This document shows, piece by piece, positions 1 through 8,520 of a DNA stretch of 41,508 nucleotides (the first letter of the stretch is position 1; each line of letters begins with the position of its first letter). The position numbers and the translations under genes were made by a program. Under the pieces are notes generated by a model, which saw only the letters and a program-made list of their open reading frames with translations, had not been told where the DNA came from and searched no databases. Where the stretch lies: contig DYNM01000023.1 in NCBI GenBank assembly GCA_020721065.1, forward strand, positions 1 through 41,508. Direction: 5' to 3'. The stretch comes from Thiocystis violascens. GTDB taxonomy: Bacteria; Pseudomonadota; Gammaproteobacteria; Chromatiales; Chromatiaceae.

Positions 1-36
1 CCACGCGCTGCTGACTACCAACCCATCATAAAATAA
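1..36 (+). CDS. C-terminal end of an unseen upstream gene (partial)
   Basis: The first 36 bases read in frame as PRAADYQPIIK followed by TAA at 34-36, and a hairpin with a T-run begins 11 bases later. This suggests the last eleven residues of a plus-strand gene whose body lies left of the window. The inference rests on the stop codon and terminator placement; eleven residues cannot identify a family, and an in-frame run this short could occur by chance. Confidence 0.35.
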   Translation, partial: PRAADYQPIIK

Positions 37-46
37 CGATATTATG

Positions 47-85
47 AAAAACCCGTATTTAATTCAAATTAGTGCGCGGGTTTTT
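47..85. terminator. Rho-independent terminator, probably bidirectional
   Basis: A perfect 9-bp inverted repeat (AAAAACCCG at 47-55, CGGGTTTTT at 77-85) encloses a 21-base loop. The A-run and T-run give a terminator-like form on both strands. It lies just after the stop at position 36, so it most likely ends the gene entering from the left edge. Confidence 0.6.
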
Positions 86-376
86 ATGTGCTTGGCGATC
101 AAAGCGATTTAGAAAATAGGCGCGGGCAGCAAAGAGAGTGCGGCTGGGAATGAATTATCTGCAATCGGTGGTAGTTAGATGTCTCGCAACAAGAGGCGTT
201 GGCAGGGTGGGAAATCGTCAAAAGACATAGCAACAAAAATAGGAGTAACGCAATTAAATTGCGGCAATTCTGCTGCGCTGCATTTAATCACCTGCGCCAG
301 CCATTTTCGTTGAAAAAATGCTGATTTTTTACGATCAGGAGTTTCGTTAGCCATTGTTGTTACAGCTAAAAGCACC

Positions 377-1087
377 ATGAAAAAAACCAAATCTACAAAA
401 AATCCTGAGCGTGTTAAAAAAGTCCAGAGCTTTCTCGGAAGTAGCGTAGATGACTACATTGCAGCTCGCGTACTATTCTTATCAAGCCTGCCGCAACAAG
501 CCGCAATTCTTTCAAGCACATCTATTGAGAAGTGCTTCAAGGCGATGCTTGCTTTTAATGGCAACGAAAGTCACGGGCACTTGAAAAAAGCGCACTGGAA
601 AAGTGTAAGAAATTTTGATATAGAGCTTTATGACTCTCTTAATCAAGATTTTTTGGAATTAAATCAGAAAGTGTACCTTCTGAGATACACAAACGATCTT
701 CCATCTGGATACAATCTTGTTATTGCCTCAAGAGAATATCTCGCAGAACTAGATCAAACAATTTTATCTATCTGTCGTCGTTTCCAATTTGGCGAACGCG
801 ACGAAAGCTATCGACTTAGCAAACTTGAGCATTTAGTGTCTATACGAGATAAGCGTGTTTATGAAGAAAATCATGTTCTAAATGGAGAGCCTAAAGAGCA
901 ATTTATTTATAGAGAGTCACAGTTCGTATTCGAGATAAGGAATCTGACGTCTGGAAAATTGTTTGAAATCAATTACCGAGCATTCGGTAAGCCCAAAAAT
1001 CAAAGTTTTTCACGTTCTGGGTTCACTCCATCGAAAGATTCAAATAATTCATTTGAACTTAGCTTTGACAATAAAGAGGATATTTGA
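377..1087 (+). CDS. HEPN-like domain protein, function unknown
   Basis: This 236-residue protein has a helical N-terminal part (about residues 20-140) that reads like a HEPN domain. It has an amphipathic Asp-Tyr/Ala-Ala helix, an SIEKCFKAMLAFNG helix matching the family's A-EK--KA-L pattern, and a later YLLRYTND stretch at the usual ARYPD position. The RX4-6H RNase motif of toxin-type HEPN proteins is not evident, so nuclease activity should not be assumed. The last roughly 100 residues match nothing I recognise. Base composition is clearly more AT-rich than the rhodanese/hypF region, which fits horizontal acquisition. No strong Shine-Dalgarno precedes the ATG. It stands alone, followed by a small gene broken by a mobile element. 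I am confident it is a gene and only moderately confident of the HEPN call. Confidence 0.55.
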   Translation: MKKTKSTKNPERVKKVQSFLGSSVDDYIAARVLFLSSLPQQAAILSSTSIEKCFKAMLAFNGNESHGHLKKAHWKSVRNFDIELYDSLNQDFLELNQKVYLLRYTNDLPSGYNLVIASREYLAELDQTILSICRRFQFGERDESYRLSKLEHLVSIRDKRVYEENHVLNGEPKEQFIYRESQFVFEIRNLTSGKLFEINYRAFGKPKNQSFSRSGFTPSKDSNNSFELSFDNKEDI

Positions 1088-1126
1088 GGTAGGACTATAA
1101 GCCGCAAGAATTATTGGAGGCTCTGA

Positions 1127-1398
1127 ATGAAAGCGATTAACCCGATTATTGAAGACTAGGAGTTACGCAGTTGGATTCCCAAGCTCCTGATTTTATTGAA
1201 ACTTGGCTCATGCGGCGCACAAGCGCATTTTCATAAAATTCAGAGAGTTGCAGTTTCAACTGCGTAACTCCTAAAGACATTCATGCTTTTCGTGCCGAAT
1301 ATGCACAGCGATATGGCGATGACTTAAAGGCGATTTGTGATGCTGCCCGGCACAAACAAGTGCAAAGTGGGCATGAGATTGTGAGTTTTTTTCAGTAA
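1127..1398 (+). pseudogene. Small conserved gene interrupted by a short insertion element
   Basis: A GGAGG at 1116-1120 precedes an ATG at 1127 that opens MKAINPIIED, ending exactly at 1156. After the element and one copy of the target duplication (1157-1278), the same frame resumes at 1279 and runs through IHAFRAEYAQRYGDDLKAIC to HEIVSFFQ and TAA at 1396-1398. Removing 1157-1278 therefore restores an uninterrupted 49-residue protein. The reconstructed protein, with NPIIE near its start and an H-x2-YAQRYGDDLKAI core, resembles small proteins of unknown function that I recall from cyanobacteria and sulfur bacteria, often near toxin-antitoxin genes. That family link is from memory. As it stands the reading frame stops at the TAG starting the element, so the gene is broken. 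Confidence 0.75.
1157..1273. mobile_element. 117-bp MITE-like element with 17-bp perfect TIRs
   Basis: The ends are perfect 17-bp inverted repeats: TAGGAGTTACGCAGTTG at 1157-1173 and its reverse complement at 1257-1273. They are flanked by a 5-bp direct repeat AAGAC (1152-1156 and 1274-1278), as left by transposition. The 83-bp interior has no open frame of any size, so the element must be mobilised by a transposase elsewhere. Exact restoration of the host gene's frame on removal independently confirms both boundaries. A TA dinucleotide at each end would suit IS630/Tc1-type transposition, but only the 5-bp duplication explains the frame. The transposase family is therefore left open. Confidence 0.8.
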
Positions 1399-1437
1399 GC
1401 ACAACCTGCCAATTCACACTTGAGACTAACAAACCAT

Positions 1438-1467
1438 TTCAGCGGATCACCGTCGGCATCCGCTGAA
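1438..1467 (-). terminator. Hairpin ending the rhodanese transcript
   Basis: A perfect 10-bp inverted repeat (TTCAGCGGAT at 1438-1447, ATCCGCTGAA at 1458-1467) encloses a 10-base loop and lies 17 bases past the rhodanese stop. The T-run on the minus side is weak, so termination may be inefficient. It also separates this operon from the interrupted small gene, which ends at 1398 on the other strand. Confidence 0.5.
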
Positions 1468-1483
1468 TTCAAACCTTTAGCGT

Positions 1484-1960
1484 TTATCCCACCCAATCCA
1501 CCGGGCGCTGCTGGTCAGGACGCAGTTTGGTGGTGAAATACTCATCCGCATCATCTAAATCAACCGCTGCACCCGCTGCGTTGATTAACGGTTGCTCGTA
1601 ATCTTTCCAACCGCGCAAGCCGGTTTTTAAGGAGACGACCGTTTGATAACCCAAGACATTGAGCGAATAAGCCGCTAATACGCTGCGATACCCAGACCGA
1701 CAAATCACGATGATTTCTCGCGCTCGTGCCTGCACCAATTCAGGTACCGTTTCTTCATAGTCCCATTCACACGCAGATTCTAAAATACCACGCGGTACGT
1801 TAATAGAACCAGCTATGTGCATCGCCGCAAATTCATCCGGTTCGCGCACATCAAGCAATAATAAATCAGGATTGTCCGCTAACCGTTCTTCTAAATCCCA
1901 AGGCATGATCTCTTGCACATCGCTTAAATGACTGTGCATTAAGTCTAAAAAGGTTTTCAT
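1484..1960 (-). CDS. Rhodanese-like sulfurtransferase, 158 aa
   Basis: A single rhodanese domain spans about residues 15-130. The catalytic loop is CRSGYRS at 87-93, with Cys87 as the persulfide-carrying residue, and LLLLDVREPDEF at 33-44 matches the conserved domain start. The protein has no signal peptide, so it should act in the cytoplasm, probably relaying sulfane sulfur. The acidic tail after residue 130 is not part of the domain. It lies 24 bases downstream of hypF on the same strand and is likely co-transcribed. In sulfur-oxidising bacteria such single-domain rhodaneses often feed sulfur transfer, but no dsr, sox or tusA gene is visible here, so the partner is unknown. Confidence 0.9.
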   Translation of the reverse strand: MKTFLDLMHSHLSDVQEIMPWDLEERLADNPDLLLLDVREPDEFAAMHIAGSINVPRGILESACEWDYEETVPELVQARAREIIVICRSGYRSVLAAYSLNVLGYQTVVSLKTGLRGWKDYEQPLINAAGAAVDLDDADEYFTTKLRPDQQRPVDWVG

Positions 1961-1984
1961 TGGCTTTTCTCGTTGTAGGTTAAT

Positions 1985-4306
1985 TCAGTTGGGTTGCACC
2001 GCCGCAATACACGCTTGACCTAGTGCTAATCCACCATCATTTGTCGGCACTTGTCGCGGTATCAATACGCGCAGCCCCGACTTTTTTAATTGCTGCGTCA
2101 CGCATTCCATTAACAGCCGGTTTTGCCACACGCCACCCGCCAGCGCGACAGTCTCTAATCTCTGTTGCTGCGCCATTTGCTGCGCTAACATGCTGATTGT
2201 GTTGCTTAAACCAACGTGAAAACGCGCCGCGATCTGCTCGCTGGCGACGCCGTGCGCCATATCCGCCAGCAGCATTTCCCACAACGGCGCAGCATCAAGC
2301 ACCGTCGCCGTCGCCGTCGTCACCAGCGCCAGCGGATACCCCGCGCCAGCCGTCGTGATCGCGCCCGTCGCTAACTGTTCCAGCATCTGCGCGGCTTGCC
2401 CTTCGTAGCTCATCCGCGCTCCCGCGCCGAGCGCCGCTGCGACGGCATCAAATAACCGCCCCGCCGAACTGCTTAACGGCGCATTGACGCCCCGCGCCAG
2501 CAGTTGTCGCACCAGCGCCAGCGGTTGTCGCTGCGCCAGCTCGCGCAGCAGCGGTAAATCGGCATGGCGACTGTGCAGCGCGTCCCAACCGGCACTCTCC
2601 AACTGCGCGACCAGATTGCGCCAAGGCTCTCTGATCGCCATCGCTCCGCCCGGCAGCGCCACCGGCTTGAAATGGGCAACGCGCTGATAATGCTGATAAT
2701 TGCCGACTAAAAACTCACCGCCCCACAGCGTCCCGTCTGCGCCGTAGCCCAAACCATCTAACACGATGCCGAGCACCGCACCTGCCGCGCTCGTCCAGCC
2801 GTGTTCTGCCAGCACGGCGGCGAGATGCGCATGATGATGTTGGACGGCAATCACCGGCACTGACTTTTGTGCGCCCCAGTCGCGTCCGAGCTGGCTGGCG
2901 TGATAATCAGGATGCAAATCAACGGCATATCGCTGCGGCTGGCAGCGCCATAATTCCGGTAAGCGCGTCAACTGCTGCGCCAGCTCTTGTGCCACCCGCA
3001 CGCTGCCAAGATCGCCCAGATGCGCCGATAACACCGCTTGCCCATCGCGCAGCAAGCAGCAGGTGCTTTTCATCTCGCCGCCAAATGCCAGCACCGGCGG
3101 CAGCTCGGCAAATTCATCTGCCAGTCGCAGCGGTGCAGGTGCAAATCCGCGAGCGCGTCGCAGCACTCGCGTTGCACCAGCGGCCTCACGCAGCACCGAA
3201 TCATCAACGCGATTGACGATAGCGCGGTCGTGCAGCAGCAGCGCGTCGGCGATGTCCGCCAATTGCCGCTGCGCCTCGGCGTTGTCAGTACACGGCGGCT
3301 CACCACTGCGATTGCCGCTCGTCATCACCAGCGGGCGCGTCCACTCGGTCAGCAGCAGATGATGCAGCGGGCTGGACGGCAACATCATTCCCAACGTGCT
3401 CTGTTGTGGCGCAACCAGCGGCGGCAACGGCGGCGCATCTGCGCGTTGCCGCAGCAACACAATTGGCGCTGCCGCACTCGTCAACGCTGCGCTTTCCGCC
3501 GCAGTCACCCAGCAATAACGCTGAATCACCGCCAGATCGCGTGCCATCAGCGCCAGCGGTTGCTCAGGACGCCGTTTGCGCTGGCGCAGGGTGGCGACCG
3601 CAGCGGCGTTGTGCGCGTCGCAGGCGAGATGAAAACCGCCGTTGCCTTTGAGCGCGATGATCTGTCCCGCCGCCAACAGGTCACTGGTCGCAGCGATGAC
3701 ATCCGCTGCGCTGTGTTCCAACCGCTGACCCGTCGCCGTGACCAGCCACAGTTGCGGGCCGCAGACCGGACACGCAGTCGGTTGGGCATGAAAGCGGCGA
3801 TCCGCAGGATCGGCATATTCGGCCGCACACGCCGCACACAGTGGAAATGCCGCCATGCTGGTGTTGGCGCGGTCATACGGAATCTGCGCCACGATGCTGA
3901 AACGCGGCCCGCAGTGGGTGCAATTGGTGAAGGCGTAACGATAACGGCGATTGGCGGGGTCGCGGATGTCGGCGCAGCAGGCGGCGCACGGCGCAGCGTC
4001 GGGAACGATGCCGGTTGTGAGCGCAGTGGCGGTGCTGGCGCTGATGACGAAGGTGCGAGCGGGCTGCGGCGCGGGATCGGCGCTGCGTTCCAGCGTTTCC
4101 AGCCGCGCTAACGGCGGACATTCCGCCCACAATCGCGCACAAAATTGATCGAGCGCGGCGCGACTGGCTTGGGCGTGAATCAACACGCCGTCGCCGTCGT
4201 TGCGCACCGCGCCGACGATGCCGCCCTCCTGCGCCAAACGCCACACGGTCGGGCGCAAACCGACGCCCTGCACCAGGCCGCGTATGCGGATGATTTCAGC
4301 GATCAC
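1985..4306 (-). CDS. hypF: Carbamoyltransferase HypF
   Basis: HypF makes the thiocarbamate/cyanide ligand donor for the NiFe(CN)2CO centre of [NiFe]-hydrogenases, from carbamoyl phosphate and ATP, acting with HypE. The domains appear in order: acylphosphatase at 1-90 (GLVQGVGLRP at 10-19), two Zn fingers (Cys107/110/129/132 and Cys157/160/179/182), a YrdC-like domain at about 200-390, and a Kae1/TobZ-like domain with an HHHAH metal site near residue 480 and AGGVWQNRLL near the C-terminus. The 773-residue length is normal. The start is a GTG overlapping the stop of the short gene upstream by four bases (GTGA). This gene is notably GC-rich compared with the island upstream. No other hyp or hydrogenase gene is in the window, so the target hydrogenase must lie elsewhere. 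Confidence 0.96.
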   Translation of the reverse strand: MIAEIIRIRGLVQGVGLRPTVWRLAQEGGIVGAVRNDGDGVLIHAQASRAALDQFCARLWAECPPLARLETLERSADPAPQPARTFVISASTATALTTGIVPDAAPCAACCADIRDPANRRYRYAFTNCTHCGPRFSIVAQIPYDRANTSMAAFPLCAACAAEYADPADRRFHAQPTACPVCGPQLWLVTATGQRLEHSAADVIAATSDLLAAGQIIALKGNGGFHLACDAHNAAAVATLRQRKRRPEQPLALMARDLAVIQRYCWVTAAESAALTSAAAPIVLLRQRADAPPLPPLVAPQQSTLGMMLPSSPLHHLLLTEWTRPLVMTSGNRSGEPPCTDNAEAQRQLADIADALLLHDRAIVNRVDDSVLREAAGATRVLRRARGFAPAPLRLADEFAELPPVLAFGGEMKSTCCLLRDGQAVLSAHLGDLGSVRVAQELAQQLTRLPELWRCQPQRYAVDLHPDYHASQLGRDWGAQKSVPVIAVQHHHAHLAAVLAEHGWTSAAGAVLGIVLDGLGYGADGTLWGGEFLVGNYQHYQRVAHFKPVALPGGAMAIREPWRNLVAQLESAGWDALHSRHADLPLLRELAQRQPLALVRQLLARGVNAPLSSSAGRLFDAVAAALGAGARMSYEGQAAQMLEQLATGAITTAGAGYPLALVTTATATVLDAAPLWEMLLADMAHGVASEQIAARFHVGLSNTISMLAQQMAQQQRLETVALAGGVWQNRLLMECVTQQLKKSGLRVLIPRQVPTNDGGLALGQACIAAVQPN

Positions 4307-4482
4307 GCGGGATATTGATGACTATCGGAATCACTTTCCAGCAACAGTTGATAAGCATCTTTGATATTTGTTTCCAATGCGGTTAAATCTTCACCTTGGC
4401 TAAATACATTAGGAATTTCTTTAAGCCGCCCCACATACCAACCATCATCTTGCCAGTATTCAAGTGTAAAACTGTGCCACAT
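4303..4482 (-). CDS. Short HicB-like (UPF0150-type) protein, orphan antitoxin candidate
   Basis: This 59-residue frame starts at an ATG with a strong GGAGG six bases upstream. It reads MWHSFTLEYWQDDGWYVGRL, then KEIPNVFSQGEDLTALETNI and KDAYQLLLES. That is the degraded-RNase-H fold pattern of short HicB antitoxins: a Tyr-Val-Gly strand, a P-x-V-x-SQGE turn, then an E--I-DAY-LLLE helix. Such genes normally sit beside a hicA (YcfA) toxin. Here the stop overlaps the hypF GTG start and no toxin frame is adjacent. It lies 20 bases downstream of the methyltransferase gene. It may be an antitoxin remnant or an orphan regulator. Its overlap with hypF suggests translational coupling. Confidence 0.75.
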   Translation of the reverse strand: MWHSFTLEYWQDDGWYVGRLKEIPNVFSQGEDLTALETNIKDAYQLLLESDSDSHQYPA

Positions 4483-4502
4483 ATTGACCTCCGCTAAACA
4501 AT

Positions 4503-7500
4503 TTACTTCTCACCTTCAATCAATTGTACCACCGGCAAATTTTGCACTGCAACCAACAGCTTGGCAATTGCATGATCGGCAGCAAAGATGCAATCTGCAT
4601 ATTTAAGAATAGCGGCATTATCCATTGCCGCAAGTTGCGTGATCTGCGCTGCTTCACACGCAGCGAATAACTGAATGTTGGCGTTATGCACATCAGCAGC
4701 AAAATAGAGTTCATACACGAGCGCGTTAATCAGTTGCTCAAATTTATCGGCGTGTTTATCAGCGATGTCACGCTTCAAATTGAGTACAACATCCACAAGG
4801 GTTTCAATATGCTGCTGCTGTTTAAGCGTACTGTCTGGAATAGGAAACGGGCGCAGGTATTCGGTTTTGAAACGATAATAATCACCGCGCAATGTATTTC
4901 CAGTTGCCTTGATGAAATACCAAATGATCGTTGAATTCAGCAATCCCAAAAAGTAACGTGGACTTTCTTTGATATCTGTTTTGAATGCGAGGCTATACAG
5001 CGTCGTCGTGTGATACAGATCACCACTGGCATCTAAAGTTAATTCTGGACGAGCACAAATGTCTGGCGTCATTAACTTAACTGAATCAAATTCAACCAAG
5101 TTTTTAGGATAAATATAGGCATAAAATTGTTCGCCGTGCATTCTCCCGCGTTCGCGTTCGCCGAGAGCATGGCGATTCGTTTCTAAATATGTCCAACCTA
5201 ATGGAAACTGCTGTTTTATTTCAGTCTGTGTCATTAACCGTGCTTGTCGTTCATTGATCCAATATGGAAAAATCACGACGTTTTTAGGACGCGCTGGTTG
5301 ATAGCGATGAACATCTTTTCCCATTAAAAACGGGCGCGTCAAACCACGCTCAATCTCAATCTCAACGTCAAGCTGTTTGGAATAACAGCGCAAGATGTCG
5401 CCATCTTCTTCAAGCAATTTGAGCACATAAATTTTATCGGCGCTGGTTTGCAAGCCAACAAATATCTTGCGGGTTATTTCGCCCAAGGTGCGTGGATGTT
5501 GTTGCAGACGCTGTAAAACATCAGAAGCTGCACCGAGCGTAAAATCCCAATCATTGTTAATTGGTGCTGGCAATTGCCCGTAAGCTAAATCTGGGTGCTG
5601 CGAGCGATAGTTGACTGCTCGCAATACTTCGTCACTGTTTTCTAAACTGCGCACTTCTAATAAATGAAAATTCATTTGTGGCTGCGCCGATAAAAACAGC
5701 AAACAAGTATAAGTGGTTGCTTCATCAAATACTTGCTGCGCCCCAAAGCGCACGATTTCCCGCAATGCCTGCCGTTCAGTTAAAAAAGTGCGTAAACCAA
5801 CACCAAACTTTGCTTGGAAAAACTTGTGCGGCACAATATAGGCAAGTTGCCCCTGCGTATTTAATAACTCAAAACCATGCTCTATAAATAACACATAAAG
5901 ATCAAAGTTTCCTTTTGCGGATTGTTTGAACCGCTCCCGATATAACGGAATAAAATCGGGTTGGGTTTGTTGCAAGCCCTGCACGCGCAAATAAGGCGGA
6001 TTGCCGATCACGATGTCAAAACCATCACGCACATCAAACATCCATGCTGGATCAAAAAAAGCAGCCGCTAGGCTTTGGTCATAAGGATTCCATTCCATCA
6101 ACTTTTGCGCCAGATCGGGTTGAAAACCATCTTTTAACAACAACGCGCCTAATTGAGCGCGAGCATTTTTATCATCAGTGCGACAGTTTTCTTTAGCAGC
6201 CTGCGTCCGCGCATTAAAATGTCTTTTGCGCACACGTTTTAACTCAGCTTTAATCGCATCAATGTCGTTTTTATAAGCACTGATGCCAGCTTGATCTGGA
6301 GCTTTAATAGCAATCAAACTATTTGCAGCAACAAATTTTGTTTCTAAATTCGGCAATGGACGAATGCCACGATTTGGACGTTCGGCATCAATTGTTTCGT
6401 TGACGATCAGCGAAATAAAAAAACGCAGTTTCGCAATCTGTACTGCAATCGGTTGAATATCGACGCCATAAATGCAGTTTTCAATAATAAACAGCTTGCG
6501 TCCATAATCCAACTCGTTACGCTCAAACGCATTCTCAATATCATCCCGTTGATTGCGTAATTCCGCCAACACCTTTTCTCTAAAATCGCCGTCTTCAATT
6601 GCTTCGGCGTCCCGCATCAATTGATTTACCCGCGCCACTTGCCGCGATTTCCACTCCTGATTACGCGGATCAAGTTTGCTTAAAACATGCACCAATTTAA
6701 GCAACATTCCCATCGGAAATGCGCCAGAACCGCAAGTTGGATCAAGCACTTTAATTCGATCAATTGCAGCAATAAGCGCCTTAGTTTCCGTGTCGCTAAA
6801 ATTCGGCGTTTGCTCACTATAAGATAACAGCAACAACAGTTTGTTGCGCAATTCAACAGAATATGTTGTCTCGGCAGGTTCTAAAACTTTAGCCAGATAA
6901 ATCAACAAGGCTTCATCAACCATATAGGCGACGATTTCACGCGGCGTATAAAAAGAGCCGGTTTGTTTACGAGCGGTTGTAGATGTTTCTGGATTATAAG
7001 AAGCCAGCAAATTTTCAAACACCTTGCCTAACAATTCCGGGTCAAGCGCGACTTCTTCTTCAACTGGCGTATTTTCATCGACGGTGAATTTGTAACTATT
7101 CAAAATATGAATCAGTCCTCGTGTTCTATACACCTTATTTCTAGTAGCAAATACCTCATTCAAATCAACTATAAATTCATCAGCAAAAAACAACTTATTT
7201 GGAACATGCAGCGCGTTATCGTCTCGATCTGAAAATCCGTCGATGCGAACGCAGGTATTACGACCATTGATTTTTTCTGGTTTATCCAAACATTCAAATA
7301 AACCGCCGTTCAAAAAAGGAACATCTTTGAATAACTCCAACACTTCATCTGTAGAATGAAACAAATGCTCATAACGATAAATGTTATGAATGCAAAAATG
7401 GCTATCTTGACCGCCGACTTTATTTTTGCCACGAAAGCGCCGTTTTTCACCCATGCTAGTATTGAGCGTTGCAAAAAACAGGTTTTGCAAAATCGCTTGA

Positions 7501-8450
7501 TAATAGTGGCTTGCTTCTGGAGCTTGCAGTGGACTAACTTTAAGAATGGCGTTTAATTCCTGAAGATCAAATAATTTGTTAGACACTAAACCGCGTTCTT
7601 TTATAAACCAAATAAAAATCAAGCGAGTAATTAAACGAATCACGCCGGTTGCATTGCGAACGTCTTCACTGTCATTACTTCCTGTTGGAAATTTAACCGT
7701 TTGAATTGCCCAAAAATACCAATTAGCCAGCTCCCGATAAAAGTTTTTATTGAGTTCTTGCGTAGACAATACCGCAATCCACGCATCATAAAGATCGCGG
7801 AAATTTGTTGGGCGCTGTTTACGTTCACCAATTAAAGTGCTAAACGTCAACTCAGATAAAATATCCAGATGAGCGCGATGCGGTGCCGAGCAACACACAT
7901 CTTTAATAACCGTGATGCGGCTATGAATCACATCACGACTGGAATCACGCAAATGAACGCGCCGGTCAATCACCGCCAAAGACAACAATTGCCCATGACG
8001 AAACAACACAATTGCAGGCATTGGAAAGCGGCGATTAAGTTCTCGCGTAATAGATGCAAATTGCGTCCGCGACCACGTTTCCCCGCTTAAATCGACTGCT
8101 AAAAAAACAAAGGATTCAATTTGATTGGGCAACAGTTGCGGCGCGTGATTGAACAAGTTTGGTGATGCAGCCAACAGCGGAATGTCATCATCGGTTAATT
8201 GAAATAAAAACGCACAAGACAGCCATTGATCGGCAGCCAATTGAGCGCGATTAAACGGCGGATAGTTTGGAGCTTGCTGTTCGATACAGGTAAGAAATTC
8301 CTCGGCGCTGTTACCGAAATCAGCGGTTTTATCGCTGTGATAACCGAGCGTATTGAATAACGCGATGGCAGCGGTTTTTAGCGGTTGCTGCGTAAACGCC
8401 AATAATGCCGTTTGCAATGCTTGGCGACGTTCAAACCGAGGTTCTGACAT
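4503..8450 (-). CDS. Eco57I/TaqI-class adenine DNA methyltransferase, large restriction-modification protein (paralog 1)
   Basis: This 1315-residue protein has an amino-methyltransferase core. The KQTGSFYTPREIV helix lies at 495-507, the SAM-binding motif I DPTCGSGAF at 570-578, and the catalytic NPPY at 817-820, the form typical of N6-adenine methylation. The region from about 980 to 1230 looks like a TaqI-type target-recognition domain, ending in LRPFPIP. The N-terminal 250 residues, with PAIVLFRHGQLLSLAVIDRR at 145-164, form a conserved domain of this long family; whether it is a nuclease cannot be judged by eye. An insertion at about 600-650 and another at 720-810 are absent from the paralog at 12587-15979. 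The two proteins are almost identical at both ends but diverged in the middle. It probably acts with the PLD-helicase encoded nearby. Confidence 0.88.
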   Translation of the reverse strand: MSEPRFERRQALQTALLAFTQQPLKTAAIALFNTLGYHSDKTADFGNSAEEFLTCIEQQAPNYPPFNRAQLAADQWLSCAFLFQLTDDDIPLLAASPNLFNHAPQLLPNQIESFVFLAVDLSGETWSRTQFASITRELNRRFPMPAIVLFRHGQLLSLAVIDRRVHLRDSSRDVIHSRITVIKDVCCSAPHRAHLDILSELTFSTLIGERKQRPTNFRDLYDAWIAVLSTQELNKNFYRELANWYFWAIQTVKFPTGSNDSEDVRNATGVIRLITRLIFIWFIKERGLVSNKLFDLQELNAILKVSPLQAPEASHYYQAILQNLFFATLNTSMGEKRRFRGKNKVGGQDSHFCIHNIYRYEHLFHSTDEVLELFKDVPFLNGGLFECLDKPEKINGRNTCVRIDGFSDRDDNALHVPNKLFFADEFIVDLNEVFATRNKVYRTRGLIHILNSYKFTVDENTPVEEEVALDPELLGKVFENLLASYNPETSTTARKQTGSFYTPREIVAYMVDEALLIYLAKVLEPAETTYSVELRNKLLLLLSYSEQTPNFSDTETKALIAAIDRIKVLDPTCGSGAFPMGMLLKLVHVLSKLDPRNQEWKSRQVARVNQLMRDAEAIEDGDFREKVLAELRNQRDDIENAFERNELDYGRKLFIIENCIYGVDIQPIAVQIAKLRFFISLIVNETIDAERPNRGIRPLPNLETKFVAANSLIAIKAPDQAGISAYKNDIDAIKAELKRVRKRHFNARTQAAKENCRTDDKNARAQLGALLLKDGFQPDLAQKLMEWNPYDQSLAAAFFDPAWMFDVRDGFDIVIGNPPYLRVQGLQQTQPDFIPLYRERFKQSAKGNFDLYVLFIEHGFELLNTQGQLAYIVPHKFFQAKFGVGLRTFLTERQALREIVRFGAQQVFDEATTYTCLLFLSAQPQMNFHLLEVRSLENSDEVLRAVNYRSQHPDLAYGQLPAPINNDWDFTLGAASDVLQRLQQHPRTLGEITRKIFVGLQTSADKIYVLKLLEEDGDILRCYSKQLDVEIEIERGLTRPFLMGKDVHRYQPARPKNVVIFPYWINERQARLMTQTEIKQQFPLGWTYLETNRHALGERERGRMHGEQFYAYIYPKNLVEFDSVKLMTPDICARPELTLDASGDLYHTTTLYSLAFKTDIKESPRYFLGLLNSTIIWYFIKATGNTLRGDYYRFKTEYLRPFPIPDSTLKQQQHIETLVDVVLNLKRDIADKHADKFEQLINALVYELYFAADVHNANIQLFAACEAAQITQLAAMDNAAILKYADCIFAADHAIAKLLVAVQNLPVVQLIEGEK
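4544..4742. repeat. Direct repeat copy 1 (3' end of methyltransferase 1)
   Basis: This 199-bp segment is nearly identical, without gaps, to 12625-12823. It includes uninterrupted identical blocks longer than 30 and 40 bases. It encodes the C-terminal helices INALVYELYFAAD, NANIQLFAACE and FAADHAIAKLLVAV of methyltransferase 1. Silent sites are conserved as well as the protein, which points to a recent duplication or gene conversion. Confidence 0.85.
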
Positions 8451-8483
8451 GGGTGGTTATCCTGTTGACTAAATCTGTTTAAC

Positions 8484-8514
8484 TTGTAAAACTTTGATAT
8501 TTATTTGCTATAAT
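8484..8514 (+). promoter_or_regulatory. Extended -10 promoter for hicAB, transcript probably leaderless
   Basis: A perfect TATAAT at 8509-8514 is preceded by TG plus one base (TGC), the extended -10 form. A TTGTAA lies 19 bases upstream (8484-8489) as a weak -35. The expected transcription start, six to eight bases past the -10, falls at or next to the hicA ATG at 8521. There is thus no room for a leader or a Shine-Dalgarno. Confidence 0.65.
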
Positions 8515-8520
8515 TTGTCT

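Noticed and set aside
241..256. AGGAGTAACGCAATTA resembling the TIR of the element at 1157-1273
   Set aside because: It matches at only about 13 of 16 positions, has no partner repeat nearby, and does not define a second element.
175..390. Minus-strand 71-codon frame with a hydrophobic start
   Set aside because: It overlaps the start of the gene at 377, has no clear ribosome binding site or family pattern, and reads like chance coding.
3038..4111. Long plus-strand frame of 357 codons opposite hypF
   Set aside because: It is antisense to an unmistakable hypF; its Arg/Gln/His-rich translation is the usual shadow of a GC-rich gene.
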